From Sporomusa termitida (GTDB lineage: Bacteria > Bacillota > Negativicutes > Sporomusales > Sporomusaceae): DNA of 64,000 nucleotides. Positions 52,692-60,072 of this stretch are shown one piece after another (within the stretch, counting starts at the first letter, position 1; each line of letters begins with the position of its first letter). The notes below the pieces were generated by a model that was given only the letters and a program-made list of their open reading frames with translations, did not search any database and was not told where the DNA came from. The stretch spans positions 1,984,001 through 2,048,000 of the forward strand of contig NZ_CP036259.1 in assembly GCF_007641255.1 (NCBI RefSeq), read 5' to 3'. Position numbers and translations under genes: made by a program.

Positions 52692-54035
52692 ATGGCTATA
52701 TCTTTACTGGGTTATACCATCGTCGATTCCACATATTCGGCAGGAACTGCCGGCGCGATTGGGGCCAACAGCAGAACAGACGCCCCCGCGTCATTTACCG
52801 CTTACCCTGCTCAGGTTCCTAGTTTAAACGGTGATCCGAGCATTTACAATTACCGGACTGTCTTAGGTCAGACTAGGGTAGTTATTGGACAATATGACTT
52901 TGTTACATTACCACTTCCTTATCAGGTGTGGGACCCGGCTACTGTGCCGCCTTGGAGCAATATAGCCACAAACCGGTCTTGGCCGGCAATCAAAAACCTG
53001 TACAGCGTGGCTACGCGCGGCTATTGGCTCTATCCTATTGATTACGACTGGGCCAATATTGCTGTTGTTAATATGCTGACTGCTGCCTATCCGCAAACAA
53101 CCAGCTACACTTTCCCGGCACATTTTGATGCGATTGAGGCGGCTGCCGGGCGTGGTCCGATTGTACCGGCCGGAAACCAGAATAATGGTGTGGCCATTGT
53201 CGCCAACGGTACTTCTATATATGCTCTCTTCACCACCGTGGACGACCCTTGGGCAACACCTCCGGTATACCAGGAAAGCACCATTGTGCGGATGAGTGTT
53301 AACCTGCTGACAGGAGCACTGACTTACACAGCCGGCGATTATGTCAAAGTTGGCAAAAATGCCAGCACGCTGGAATTGAGCAACGGCAATTTGTATGTCT
53401 GCGCTATCGGCGGCGGGCAGCAGCCAAGTTCGGCTAACGCCGAAACCCGCATCGACATCGTTGATCTCAGCACCTTCCCGGCGGTCAGTTCGGTGACAAC
53501 AGCGGTCACGCCGGCCAGCTCGGGGATTACGGGCGACTACCGGGATATCTCGATCATTAATAGCAATAACGCTTTTGTTCTTGCCGGCCACTTTATAAAT
53601 AATTTTGGCGGATTTACCGGTGGTGTCTATAGGGCAACGCTGGCTAATATCGCCGCCGGCAACCTGGGAACCAAAGTGGTTGATATCGTCAATGCTCCGG
53701 ATTATTTCTGGGCTATCGCTGCCGAAGATGTTCCTACCGGCGGCAATGACCGGCTCTGGTTTGTCCGGGGTAATCCGGTTGAAATCTATTCCCCGCTGCC
53801 GGTCAGCACTGCGGCTACGCCGGCCAGAACCTTCGCTCCGGCTGCTCTTGGCACCGGTACAGTTAATGTAAATATCAATTCCATTACGCTCATTCAGCCG
53901 TCGTTGTTTAGCGCTCTCGGCGAACGGGAAGGCCAGTCACCTAAGACCTTCGTGCCACACGCTATTCTGGCCAAACAGGCCCGCAGCGCCGCCAAAGCGC
54001 TGGGCGTTATTCTTCCGGAAGAAGAAAAGAAATAA
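52692..54035 (+). CDS. 447-aa protein downstream of the TonB receptor, unknown, beta-rich
   Basis: ATG 52692 behind GGGAGGG. The sequence is rich in Ala, Thr, Val, Asn and Pro with alternating strands and repeated turn motifs (GNLYVCAIGGGQQ, DISIINSNNAFVLAGHF, AIAAEDVPTGGNDRLWFVRG), suggesting a beta-propeller. There is no signal peptide or lipobox: MAISLLGYTIVDSTYSAGTA is not a cleavable leader. The C-terminus is a charged helix (AKQARSAAKALGVILPEEEK). It likely shares the receptor transcript. Substrate-binding or surface display are guesses. Confidence 0.75.
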   Translation: MAISLLGYTIVDSTYSAGTAGAIGANSRTDAPASFTAYPAQVPSLNGDPSIYNYRTVLGQTRVVIGQYDFVTLPLPYQVWDPATVPPWSNIATNRSWPAIKNLYSVATRGYWLYPIDYDWANIAVVNMLTAAYPQTTSYTFPAHFDAIEAAAGRGPIVPAGNQNNGVAIVANGTSIYALFTTVDDPWATPPVYQESTIVRMSVNLLTGALTYTAGDYVKVGKNASTLELSNGNLYVCAIGGGQQPSSANAETRIDIVDLSTFPAVSSVTTAVTPASSGITGDYRDISIINSNNAFVLAGHFINNFGGFTGGVYRATLANIAAGNLGTKVVDIVNAPDYFWAIAAEDVPTGGNDRLWFVRGNPVEIYSPLPVSTAATPARTFAPAALGTGTVNVNINSITLIQPSLFSALGEREGQSPKTFVPHAILAKQARSAAKALGVILPEEEKK

Positions 54036-54081
54036 CCCGGAAAAAAGCGAAAAAAACATAATTTTCTTCAATAAGCAGGTG

Positions 54082-54124
54082 AATTTGGACTGGCGGGTAA
54101 TATGCTTGCCAGTCCAAATTTTAT
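54082..54124 (+). terminator. Intrinsic terminator after the 447-aa gene
   Basis: 13-base perfect stem AATTTGGACTGGC / GCCAGTCCAAATT, 13-base loop, short T-tract TTTTAT overlapping the stem end. Confidence 0.88.
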
Positions 54125-54158
54125 CTTCCATGTTTTAATCTAGTAGGGGGTTGATAGT

Positions 54159-54860
54159 ATGGTAAGTGTACCGAAACTTGATTTTGCCTGCCTGGATACG
54201 GCGACCCCGGAGGAACGAAATGACGCCGATCAGAAGATCGCGCAATGGACGGCTGAGATTCTGGCAGACCTGGAAAAAAAGCTGGCCGGGTATAACGAAA
54301 AAGAATTAAACCGGTATTTGCAGGTGGTGGCAAAATTCAGTCCGTTTTTGCCTAATGCCCCAAAGCCGCTCCACTTTAATCAGTATTTTCCCTTAATTGT
54401 CTGGTATACTTTAGGCAATTCCTTGCATTTTGACCAACAGCGGGGGCGGCGCATAGCCTTTAGCGCCAACGACATCAACGCCTTTTTTAGCCTGTTTTTC
54501 CATGATTATTTTACAGACAGCCCTCATCCTGATTATTTTAGACCGGTCCGAAATCTTTACGACACCAAGCCGTTTACCGATCAGTTTAGCGGCCAAAGCA
54601 CAGAGAGAAGAAAGAAAGAGGATTATTATGCGCTCGTCAAATATCTGAATGAGAAAAGAATCATTAAATTGACACAGAAAACCCAGAGCATAAAACTGCA
54701 TCCCTGGATAGGTACCACCATTCTTTATGAGCTTTGCCAGTTTATTCAGGAATGCAGCAAAATGACCGGTGCGGAAACAGAATGGCCGCCGTCACTTAGA
54801 TGCATGATATTGTATGAACTTTCGCTGCTGCAAAGTCAGCAAAGCCAAAATAAGGAATAA
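54159..54860 (+). CDS. 233-aa cytoplasmic protein, unknown
   Basis: ATG behind AGTAGGGGG. A soluble, helix-rich protein: EERNDADQKIAQWTAEILAD at the start, aromatic-rich middle (INAFFSLFFHDYFTDSPHPD), and a basic segment FSGQSTERRKKEDYYALVKY. No membrane helix, signal or known catalytic motif is seen. It follows the terminator of the 447-aa gene, so it is a separate unit or depends on read-through. Unknown function. Confidence 0.7.
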   Translation: MVSVPKLDFACLDTATPEERNDADQKIAQWTAEILADLEKKLAGYNEKELNRYLQVVAKFSPFLPNAPKPLHFNQYFPLIVWYTLGNSLHFDQQRGRRIAFSANDINAFFSLFFHDYFTDSPHPDYFRPVRNLYDTKPFTDQFSGQSTERRKKEDYYALVKYLNEKRIIKLTQKTQSIKLHPWIGTTILYELCQFIQECSKMTGAETEWPPSLRCMILYELSLLQSQQSQNKE

Positions 54861-55002
54861 AACTAACCTTTACTGCATTTGAATGACTAGGAACTTGTTG
54901 CAAAACTTGCATAAAACACTCACAATATATAGTGTGAATCAGTAATCAGCATACGATTGGTTAGGGCATCTCTTCATATAATGATGACAAGTAGGTGCAC
55001 TC

Positions 55003-55161
55003 TTGGAAGAAAACAAAGCAATGTTGTTAGAATTAACTCCGTTTATTGCGAAAGCGATGGCCAGCCGCTTTGAAATTCGTCAGGAATTAAATAAAATTTT
55101 TGCCGAGGGTTTGGTTTTAGTCAATATATTCGGCAAAACCATGGCGGGAAAACGGTATTGA
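55003..55161 (+). CDS. Possible 52-aa small protein
   Basis: TTG 55003 after a weak TAGGTG site, coding MEENKAMLLELTPFIAKAMA and on to TGA at 55159. Composition is protein-like, with helices and a hydrophobic EGLVLVNIFGKTM, and a terminator follows at 55220. No homolog recognised; it could be a gene fragment. The remainder of 54861-55519 holds only a small CACTCACAATATATAGTGTG palindrome and promoters. Confidence 0.35.
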   Translation: MEENKAMLLELTPFIAKAMASRFEIRQELNKIFAEGLVLVNIFGKTMAGKRY

Positions 55162-55219
55162 CGGCGACATTTACAGCTTTTCGCCTACTAGAGTGCTGGT
55201 GACGGCAGAAAAGAAACAG

Positions 55220-55242
55220 GGCCTTACCGGGAGGCCTTTTTT
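55220..55242 (+). terminator. Intrinsic terminator
   Basis: GGCCT / AGGCC stem, TACCGGG loop, T6. Ends whatever transcribes the 52-codon frame. Confidence 0.8.
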
Positions 55243-55458
55243 AATTCTGGTAATATTTACTTTTCGCTTTAAACTTGAATTAAAATTGAATCAGGGTATA
55301 AGATATGAAATTATGAATGTTCCATTATGTGGAAGGTGTGTGATAATATACAAACTGTATACGATATGAAAACCACAGGAGATAAGGTCAGATTTCTTAG
55401 AGCAAAAAGACCCTACAGCGCCTAAAAGGAGTGACAGGCCGCAAAGGGTGAGATCTTA

Positions 55459-55488
55459 TTGAAAAACAGGGCAGACTAATGGTATACT
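55459..55488 (+). promoter_or_regulatory. Promoter of the toxin-antitoxin pair
   Basis: TTGAAA (55459-55464), 18 bases, TATACT (55483-55488), TGG before the -10. About 32 bases before the antitoxin ATG. Confidence 0.7.
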
Positions 55489-55519
55489 ATGAGTAGAAAG
55501 TCTAAGGGTGGTGTTATTC

Positions 55520-55708
55520 ATGACTATTGCTAAAGTAAAAGCAACTGCTAAGCCATATAAATCTGAAGAAGATCGCTGTTACCGCCAAGTCATGGCTGAA
55601 TTTGATAAGATATTCCAAGAAGGCAGGAAAGAGGCTGCCCAGAGTGATGGCATTTCCTTACGGGATTATATGAAAGAGACAAGGACGCGATTAGGTGCAA
55701 GCGAATAA
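55520..55708 (+). CDS. Antitoxin-like protein of a type II pair
   Basis: A 62-aa protein from ATG 55520 (MTIAKVKATAKPYKSEEDRC) behind TAAGGGTGGTG. Polar, with a helix FDKIFQEGRKEAAQ and a C-terminal tail. Its stop overlaps the ParE-like gene by 14 bases, the usual antitoxin-first layout. Family assignment rests on size, position and partner. Confidence 0.65.
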   Translation: MTIAKVKATAKPYKSEEDRCYRQVMAEFDKIFQEGRKEAAQSDGISLRDYMKETRTRLGASE

Positions 55709-55967
55709 ATACGATATACGGCTTATGTCAAGAGCCAAGGCCGACTTGAGGGAAATCGAAGCCTATTACCTACGAGAAGGCGGCAGAGAGTTGGCGGGAA
55801 AAATTCTTGATCGGGTTTTCGAGGAAATCCTAATTTTTGAAGATTGCCCACGGGCGGGGCGGCCTTACAAACGCCAAGAGCAACGCTTATTTCCGATTTA
55901 TGCCGGGAGATATGTCGTTGCTTATCTCATTGATGAAGGTAATTGGCGTAAAAATGGAGCTGAATAA
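55695..55967 (+). CDS. RelE/ParE-family toxin, shortened C-terminus
   Basis: A 90-aa ParE/RelE-superfamily protein with GTG start. The family pattern is clear: IRLMSRAKADLREIEAYYLR, then FEDCPRAGRPYKRQEQRLFP and AGRYVVAYLIDE. Normal members continue after this strand with a final VEILRILHGRQD-like strand; here the frame runs into NWRKNGAE and stops. The missing end probably inactivates or weakens the toxin. The downstream frame may have been joined by a rearrangement. Confidence 0.75.
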   Translation: MQANKYDIRLMSRAKADLREIEAYYLREGGRELAGKILDRVFEEILIFEDCPRAGRPYKRQEQRLFPIYAGRYVVAYLIDEGNWRKNGAE

Positions 55968-56456
55968 AAAAGAAGCCTGGCAGGAGCGAATTTCCAAGTC
56001 TGGCATGACAGGCGCTGACTACCCGGACACGTTGGCTATGGTATACGATATGTCACAGAGCCGGGAAACGCTGGCTAATGATAAGGAATTGAAACTCATT
56101 GAAACTCATTGAAACCCATTTGGCGCGAATCAATGAAATTACCATTAGCATGGCCAAAGCCAGGCGTGATGAAACTGATACGGCAGCAACTACTATTACT
56201 GATCTCCGCGAGCAGCTTAAAGCCGCCAAGGCAGAGATGGTTGACATACAGGAAGCTTCAAAGAAAGAAGCATTTAGAACTCAATGGCCAAATTAATCTA
56301 TTGCATGAAGAAATGCGTCAGATTCGCCATGAAACAGATAACGAAGTGATCGAGGCTAGTACCTTGTTACGACTATATATTATTGAAGTGTATATATGGA
56401 ATTCTATTACAAACACTAATAGAGGCCTTCTAGACCAGAAGCCTAAAGGAGATTAA
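55954..56456 (+). pseudogene. Helical-protein gene broken by 10-bp triplication and a second frameshift
   Basis: ATG 55954 opens MELNKKEAWQERISKSGMTG and would stop at 56112. The same protein continues in the next frame as LARINEITISMAKARRDETD and then, after another shift near 56275, as LNGQINLLHEEMRQIRHETD and NEVIEASTLLRLY. Together these make one helical, coiled-coil-like protein of about 165 aa. The first break coincides with three copies of a 10-bp unit at 56091-56120. No family named. Confidence 0.65.
56091..56120 (+). repeat. 10-bp tandem triplication inside the broken gene
   Basis: GAAACTCATT, GAAACTCATT, GAAACCCATT in a row. Two copies would keep a smooth reading frame (LKLIETHLARINE); the third adds 10 bases and shifts it. 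A slippage event is the simplest cause. Confidence 0.85.
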
Positions 56457-56460
56457 ACCA

Positions 56461-56655
56461 ATGAACAAAAAAAGGAAAATTCAATATCACCTGGGAACGG
56501 TGCAATGGGCAGAGGGAAATAATCCAATGGCGGTGAAATTATATGAGCAACTTATAGTCCAAGCCAGCATCCAAAAACTGAAGAAAATGAAATACTGCGA
56601 TAGCGGGCGTTTTTGTGTTATTTGCCAGAGAGGGCCAGGTGGGCGCCGGGTATAA
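56461..56655 (+). CDS. 64-aa hypothetical protein
   Basis: ATG 56461 after AAAGGAG, starting MNKKRKIQYHLGTVQWAEGN. N-terminal half looks like a folded alpha/beta segment; the tail has two cysteines (CVICQRG) and may be frameshifted relative to an ancestor. It is in the decayed part of the island. The rest of 56656-57027 holds two terminators and an AGGTAC...GTACCT inverted repeat (56881-56912). Confidence 0.45.
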   Translation: MNKKRKIQYHLGTVQWAEGNNPMAVKLYEQLIVQASIQKLKKMKYCDSGRFCVICQRGPGGRRV

Positions 56656-56780
56656 TAGTTTTTGCTAACGCGACCCGAAAAATAAAAATACTGCGGCAGA
56701 GAAAAAGGATTGCCGCTGATCATAGCAATGAATGGGTGGCTTCAGCGGGCTGGAAATTTTATATTGAATGTTTCATAACA

Positions 56781-56812
56781 AGAACCGGCGTTTAAGCCGG
56801 CTTCTTTTTTTT
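56781..56812 (+). terminator. Intrinsic terminator in the island
   Basis: CCGGC / GCCGG stem with AGAA / TTCT extension and a T8 run. Confidence 0.85.
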
Positions 56813-56942
56813 ACAGCAGCTTTTCCTTTTCCCGGCGAGGTTTTACGCTAAGGCTACTGCAGACCTGGGGGAGGGCTAAAAGGTACACCGGCCAGCAAAA
56901 GGAGGCGTACCTTTACTTTAGCGCTTATTGTCTAATAAATTT

Positions 56943-56967
56943 AAAAAACCGACTCTGTAAAGTCGGT
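56943..56967 (-). terminator. Terminator for the minus-strand XRE gene
   Basis: ACCGACT / AGTCGGT with a TTACAG loop on the minus strand, followed by T6 (A-run at 56943-56948). It lies about 60 bases beyond the stop codon at 57028. Confidence 0.85.
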
Positions 56968-57027
56968 TATGTATCCGGTGCATATCTTTAAAACGGGTAT
57001 ATAGTATCCCCCTGTAAAGTCCAAATA

Positions 57028-57339
57028 TTACTGAATATCATTTTTCATTCGCTCTAGAAACAATTGCAAAGCCTCTCTCTGGCCGGGGGTCAGGGTTTTA
57101 GCAATAGTTACTAATTGCTTAATATCTATTGGTATTTCAGTTTCCTCATCGGAAAAGAAGTCACTTAAACTTATTCCTAAGCCAGCACATATTTTACTCA
57201 TAGAATCAACAGTAGGCTGCTTTTCGCCTAATTCTATCTGCCTTACAAAACCTTGTGACAATCCTGCAATAGCTGCGAGTTTATTTGTACTATACCCTTT
57301 TAATTCACGTAATTCAATAATGCGTTTTGTGATATCCAT
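57028..57339 (-). CDS. XRE-family transcriptional regulator (repressor-like)
   Basis: A 103-aa protein. The Cro/CI helix-turn-helix occupies residues 6-60 (LRELKGYSTNKLAAIAGLSQ, then FVRQIELGEKQPTVDSMSKI). A short C-terminal helix region (TPGQREALQLFLERM) may mediate dimerisation. Minus-strand ATG at 57339 with AAGGTGG upstream. Transcribed away from a second XRE gene, it looks like a phage-type or ICE-type switch regulator. Confidence 0.88.
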   Translation of the reverse strand: MDITKRIIELRELKGYSTNKLAAIAGLSQGFVRQIELGEKQPTVDSMSKICAGLGISLSDFFSDEETEIPIDIKQLVTIAKTLTPGQREALQLFLERMKNDIQ

Positions 57340-57362
57340 TTTTAACCACCTTAAAAATAATT

Positions 57363-57440
57363 CTATAGTAATAATAGCATAAATCGCTATTGAAAAAATA
57401 ATATCATAGTATTGACTAGTTATTGCTATAGAATTAGAAT
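57363..57440. promoter_or_regulatory. Divergent control region between two XRE genes
   Basis: CTATAGTAAT (57363-57372) and ATTGCTATAG (57422-57431) form a near-perfect inverted pair; AATAGC...GCTATT (57373-57391) is a second one. A plus-strand promoter TTGACT-17-TAGAAT (57412-57440) overlaps the right operator. The design fits mutual repression, as in lambda-type switches. Confidence 0.6.
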
Positions 57441-57480
57441 GTTAAACATAAGACGTAATAAAAAAGGAGGATTGAGAAAG

Positions 57481-57699
57481 ATGACGCTTGAAAAATTGCG
57501 GAATAGCAAAAATATGTCACAGCAAAAGCTGGCAAAGGCAACAGGCTTAACTCAGGGATATATTTCCGAACTTGAGCGTGGTGCCAAGAAAAATCCCGGC
57601 CAGGTAGTAATAAAAAAGTTAGCAGTTGCTCTTAACGTATCAACTGATATGATTTTAGGATTGTTTCCTGATACATTGCCTGATACCAAAGAAAACTAA
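57481..57699 (+). CDS. XRE-family regulator, Cro-like
   Basis: A 72-aa protein from ATG 57481 behind AAAAAGGAGG. It is essentially one HTH domain: LEKLRNSKNMSQQKLAKATG, then LTQGYISELERGAKKNPGQV and VIKKLAVALNVSTDMILGLF. Divergent from the larger regulator at 57028-57339. Confidence 0.88.
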   Translation: MTLEKLRNSKNMSQQKLAKATGLTQGYISELERGAKKNPGQVVIKKLAVALNVSTDMILGLFPDTLPDTKEN

Positions 57700-57731
57700 A
57701 AACCGACCAAACCGGCCGGTTACTTATGTAA

Positions 57732-57995
57732 CTATTTTTTTATATAAGGACTACTTATTTCGATTGGATTAAAGAAAGCCGCCACGTCGATTTCTAAACC
57801 CTCCGCGATTAGGAATAACATATCTATAGAAAATGCGGAATTGGCCTGCGGAGCTTCAATTTTAGATATATGGCTTACACTGACTTCAATTTTTTCCGCT
57901 AAGGCTTCTTGGCTTAATCCGCGTATATTCCGGTAAAAAGCTACCTTTCTGCCAATCTCTCTATATTTTTCAACATATCTTTTCGGTTTCCGCAA
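57732..57995 (-). CDS. XRE-family regulator, third copy
   Basis: An 87-aa protein, minus strand, TTG start at 57995 behind GGGGGGGAGATAAG. HTH is visible (IGRKVAFYRNIRGLSQEALA, EKIEVSVSHISKIEAPQANS). It ends convergent with the Cro-like gene, 32 bases between their stops. Different in sequence from the other two, so not a duplicate. Confidence 0.85.
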   Translation of the reverse strand: MRKPKRYVEKYREIGRKVAFYRNIRGLSQEALAEKIEVSVSHISKIEAPQANSAFSIDMLFLIAEGLEIDVAAFFNPIEISSPYIKK

Positions 57996-58048
57996 TACTT
58001 ATCTCCCCCCCTGCGTCCATTATACTGGGGATGGAAATGCAATTGCAC

Positions 58049-58085
58049 TTCACAAATAATATAATAATATTGCATTATTTGTGAA
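58049..58085. promoter_or_regulatory. 12-bp inverted repeat upstream of the third XRE gene
   Basis: TTCACAAATAAT (58049-58060) and ATTATTTGTGAA (58074-58085) are perfect inverted arms separated by 13 AT-rich bases. It lies 54 bases before the TTG start of the minus-strand XRE gene, so it is a likely operator for it. Confidence 0.65.
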
Positions 58086-58379
58086 ATAAATGGTATTATA
58101 TGGTGAAATAGATAGTGATCTTGCAGCTGTTTTAACATCTACGGCATATCTTCGCTATAGTCTTCCCTGAATCCTGTTTAACGACAAATGCCTTTTCAAG
58201 TTATGGGAAAAGTCCGCCAACAAGTAGAAATTATTTTTACCATACAGCTTGACCATAAGCACAGAACTGGTTGCATTAAAATCAGATCAGGACTTAAAAG
58301 ATCTTCTGAAAAAGCCGATAAGACTCTCTATTAGCAAACAGAGAGTCTTTGGATACTAAACTAGAGGAGCTATTGAGGG
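58086..58379. other. Intergenic stretch with one hairpin
   Basis: No convincing gene. A hairpin AGACTCTCT / AGAGAGTCT (58321-58348) with only T3 after it may be a weak terminator. A 43-codon frame from ATG 58203 lacks a ribosome-binding site. Confidence 0.45.
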
Positions 58380-58580
58380 ATGCTTAAAAGGAAAAAAAGA
58401 TTAACAGTAAACAAAAGACAGGAATATGATGATTTATGTGATAAAATCCGGGAATTGAGCCTGGAATATGATCTTTTAGACAAAGAGAAAAAAGATATAA
58501 CCGAAATAAATAAGCGGCTCGGTATGCTGTTAGATAAGTGTTTTGCCTTTGTGCGAAGAGAATATTACAATAAAAACTGA
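58380..58580 (+). CDS. 66-aa charged helical protein, unknown
   Basis: ATG 58380 behind GAGGAGCTATTGAGGG. Nearly all charged helix (NKRQEYDDLCDKIRELSLEY, then LLDKEKKDITEINKRLGMLL), probably a coiled coil. No family recognised. It is the last gene of the island before tepA. Confidence 0.6.
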   Translation: MLKRKKRLTVNKRQEYDDLCDKIRELSLEYDLLDKEKKDITEINKRLGMLLDKCFAFVRREYYNKN

Positions 58581-58765
58581 ACCTGATGCTGTTACCGCGG
58601 CCGCAGAAAATTTTGTGCAAATAAAAATGAAAATCTTCCATCTGACTAAAAATAACGAACAACCTTGGCTAACTGTTTTCCCGGTTAGACACCCCTGGGG
58701 GCTGGCGTGTTGGTGCATGGCAGTCCTTTGCTTATATTTATACCCGGAACTTGAAAATATGGATC

Positions 58766-58806
58766 ACCGGGGAACTGCGGCGTGGAGAAGACGCGAAGTT
58801 TCCGGT
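58766..58806 (+). ncRNA. Nested hairpin in the tepA leader
   Basis: ACCGG / CCGGT, AACT / AGTT and GCGT / ACGC pair in register around a GGAGAAG loop. It ends 57 bases before the tepA ATG. Between them two copies of ATACTAGT occur. Could be a regulatory leader or an mRNA stabiliser. Confidence 0.4.
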
Positions 58807-58862
58807 ATGAAACTCGAATCCAGGTCCATACTAGTAATGATAATACTAGTTGGAGGGAAATT

Positions 58863-59651
58863 ATGTTAAATAATGATAACCCTGTTATAGCACCTCCTGG
58901 AACAAATCCGGAAAACCCGCAGGAACCGGTGCTGCCGGCAGAAGTCCCTAAAAAACAACGTTCTGTTTCAGCCAAAAAGGGGGCGGCAGCCGGGAATATT
59001 CAGGAATTAGGCAGTGCTGAAATTCCGGTCGCCAAATCTAATGTTCACGTAATGACGATCATTGGTCAGATTGAAGGTCATATGGTGCTGCCCCCCAATT
59101 CAAAAACGACCAAGTACGAACATATTATGCCGCAATTGGTAGCCATAGAGCAAAGCCCGGAGATTGAGGGGCTTATGCTGCTTTTAAATACGGTTGGCGG
59201 TGATGTCGAAGCCGGTCTGGCCATTGCCGAAATGATCGCCAGTATGTCTAAACCATCTGTTTCCATTGTCCTGGGAGGCGGTCATAGTATTGGTGTACCT
59301 GTGGCAGTATCGGCTACGCATTCGTTTATTGTTGAAAGTGCTACAATGACAATTCACCCGATCCGCTTGACCGGCCTGGTAATTGGAGCGCAAAGTTCCT
59401 TTGATTATCTGGAAAAGATGCAGGAACGTGTTAATAACTTTGTTACCTCACACTCGACTATATCTGAGAAGAAATGGAAAGAACTGCTGTTTAAAACCGG
59501 TGAATTGTCGCGGGATATCGGTACCTCTGTCGTAGGCCGGGATGCAGTGCGATATGGCCTTATTGACGAAATTGGCGGTGTTGCCTCGGCAATGAATAAA
59601 CTGCAGGAGATTATCCGCGCCCAAAAAGAGACTAAGGGGTTGAAGCAATAA
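58863..59651 (+). CDS. tepA: ClpP-class serine protease, TepA family
   Basis: A 262-aa protein. Residues 1-55 are Pro/Ala-rich and disordered. The ClpP/SDH fold follows: [35 protein letters not shown] (oxyanion side), Ser142 in [11 protein letters not shown] and His165 in [10 protein letters not shown] as likely catalytic residues. B. subtilis TepA (YmfB) is linked to protein export and spore protein degradation. ATG 58863 follows TTGGAGGG. Synteny tepA-ylzJ-spoIIIE is kept. Confidence 0.92.
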   Translation: MLNNDNPVIAPPGTNPENPQEPVLPAEVPKKQRSVSAKKGAAAGNIQELGSAEIPVAKSNVHVMTIIGQIEGHMVLPPNSKTTKYEHIMPQLVAIEQSPEIEGLMLLLNTVGGDVEAGLAIAEMIASMSKPSVSIVLGGGHSIGVPVAVSATHSFIVESATMTIHPIRLTGLVIGAQSSFDYLEKMQERVNNFVTSHSTISEKKWKELLFKTGELSRDIGTSVVGRDAVRYGLIDEIGGVASAMNKLQEIIRAQKETKGLKQ

Positions 59652-59866
59652 TGGTACTGTGGACCATTATGCCGGATGAAGCTATCTTCGCCCAGGACTA
59701 TAGTCCTGTTTTTGAAGATGTTGAATTCGCAGGCACAAGAATGCTGGTTGAGAAAACCGCTGATGATGAATATCGGGTCGTACGCCTATTATCAACTGAT
59801 CCGCAGGATTATCTAAGGTACGATATTCAGCCGGGCACAGTCTTTCGCAATGATTATTTTCGCTAG
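59651..59866 (+). CDS. ylzJ: YlzJ-like protein
   Basis: A 71-aa protein. WTIMPDEAIFAQDY at the start and VVRLLSTDPQDYLRYDIQPG near the end match the YlzJ family. It overlaps the tepA stop by one base (TAATG), so the two are coupled. Function unknown; conserved beside tepA and spoIIIE. Confidence 0.9.
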   Translation: MVLWTIMPDEAIFAQDYSPVFEDVEFAGTRMLVEKTADDEYRVVRLLSTDPQDYLRYDIQPGTVFRNDYFR

Positions 59867-59873
59867 CTGACTT

Positions 59874-59904
59874 AAAGCGCTCTCATAATGGGAGCGCTTT
59901 TCTT
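59874..59904 (+). terminator. Intrinsic terminator after ylzJ
   Basis: Stem AAAGCGCTC / GGAGCGCTTT (one bulge) with TTTTCTTT following. Repeat copy C starts 8 bases later. Confidence 0.88.
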
Positions 59905-59911
59905 TCGCCCC

Positions 59912-60012
59912 ATCAGAATTTTTATAAAAATTAAGGCTATGATCTAAGGGATAAGAAAAATCTTTGGCTTCTGCCGGCATCCTGCAGGACTTGGTATAAG
60001 CCAAGTTTTTCT
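59912..60012 (+). repeat. Terminator-adjacent structured repeat, copy C
   Basis: First hairpin AATTTT-TATA-AAAATT, then AAGGGATAAGAAAAA, the GGC-TTCT-GCC mini-hairpin, and the terminal hairpin CTTGG-TATAAG-CCAAG with T5. The closest relative is copy B (shared GGATAAGAAAA and GGACTTGG). It separates ylzJ from spoIIIE/ftsK. Confidence 0.8.
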
Positions 60013-60072
60013 AATAAAATAAAGGATTTTTCTCCATTATGTAGAATGCAATACTGTTAGAGGTGGTATGTT

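Noticed and set aside
58203-58334. 43-codon ORF before the 66-aa gene
   Set aside because: No ribosome-binding site and it runs into the hairpin at 58321.
58543-58869. 108-codon ORF upstream of and overlapping the start of tepA
   Set aside because: It overlaps the end of the 66-aa gene and the tepA leader, has odd composition, and no start signal; the nested hairpin explains part of the sequence better.
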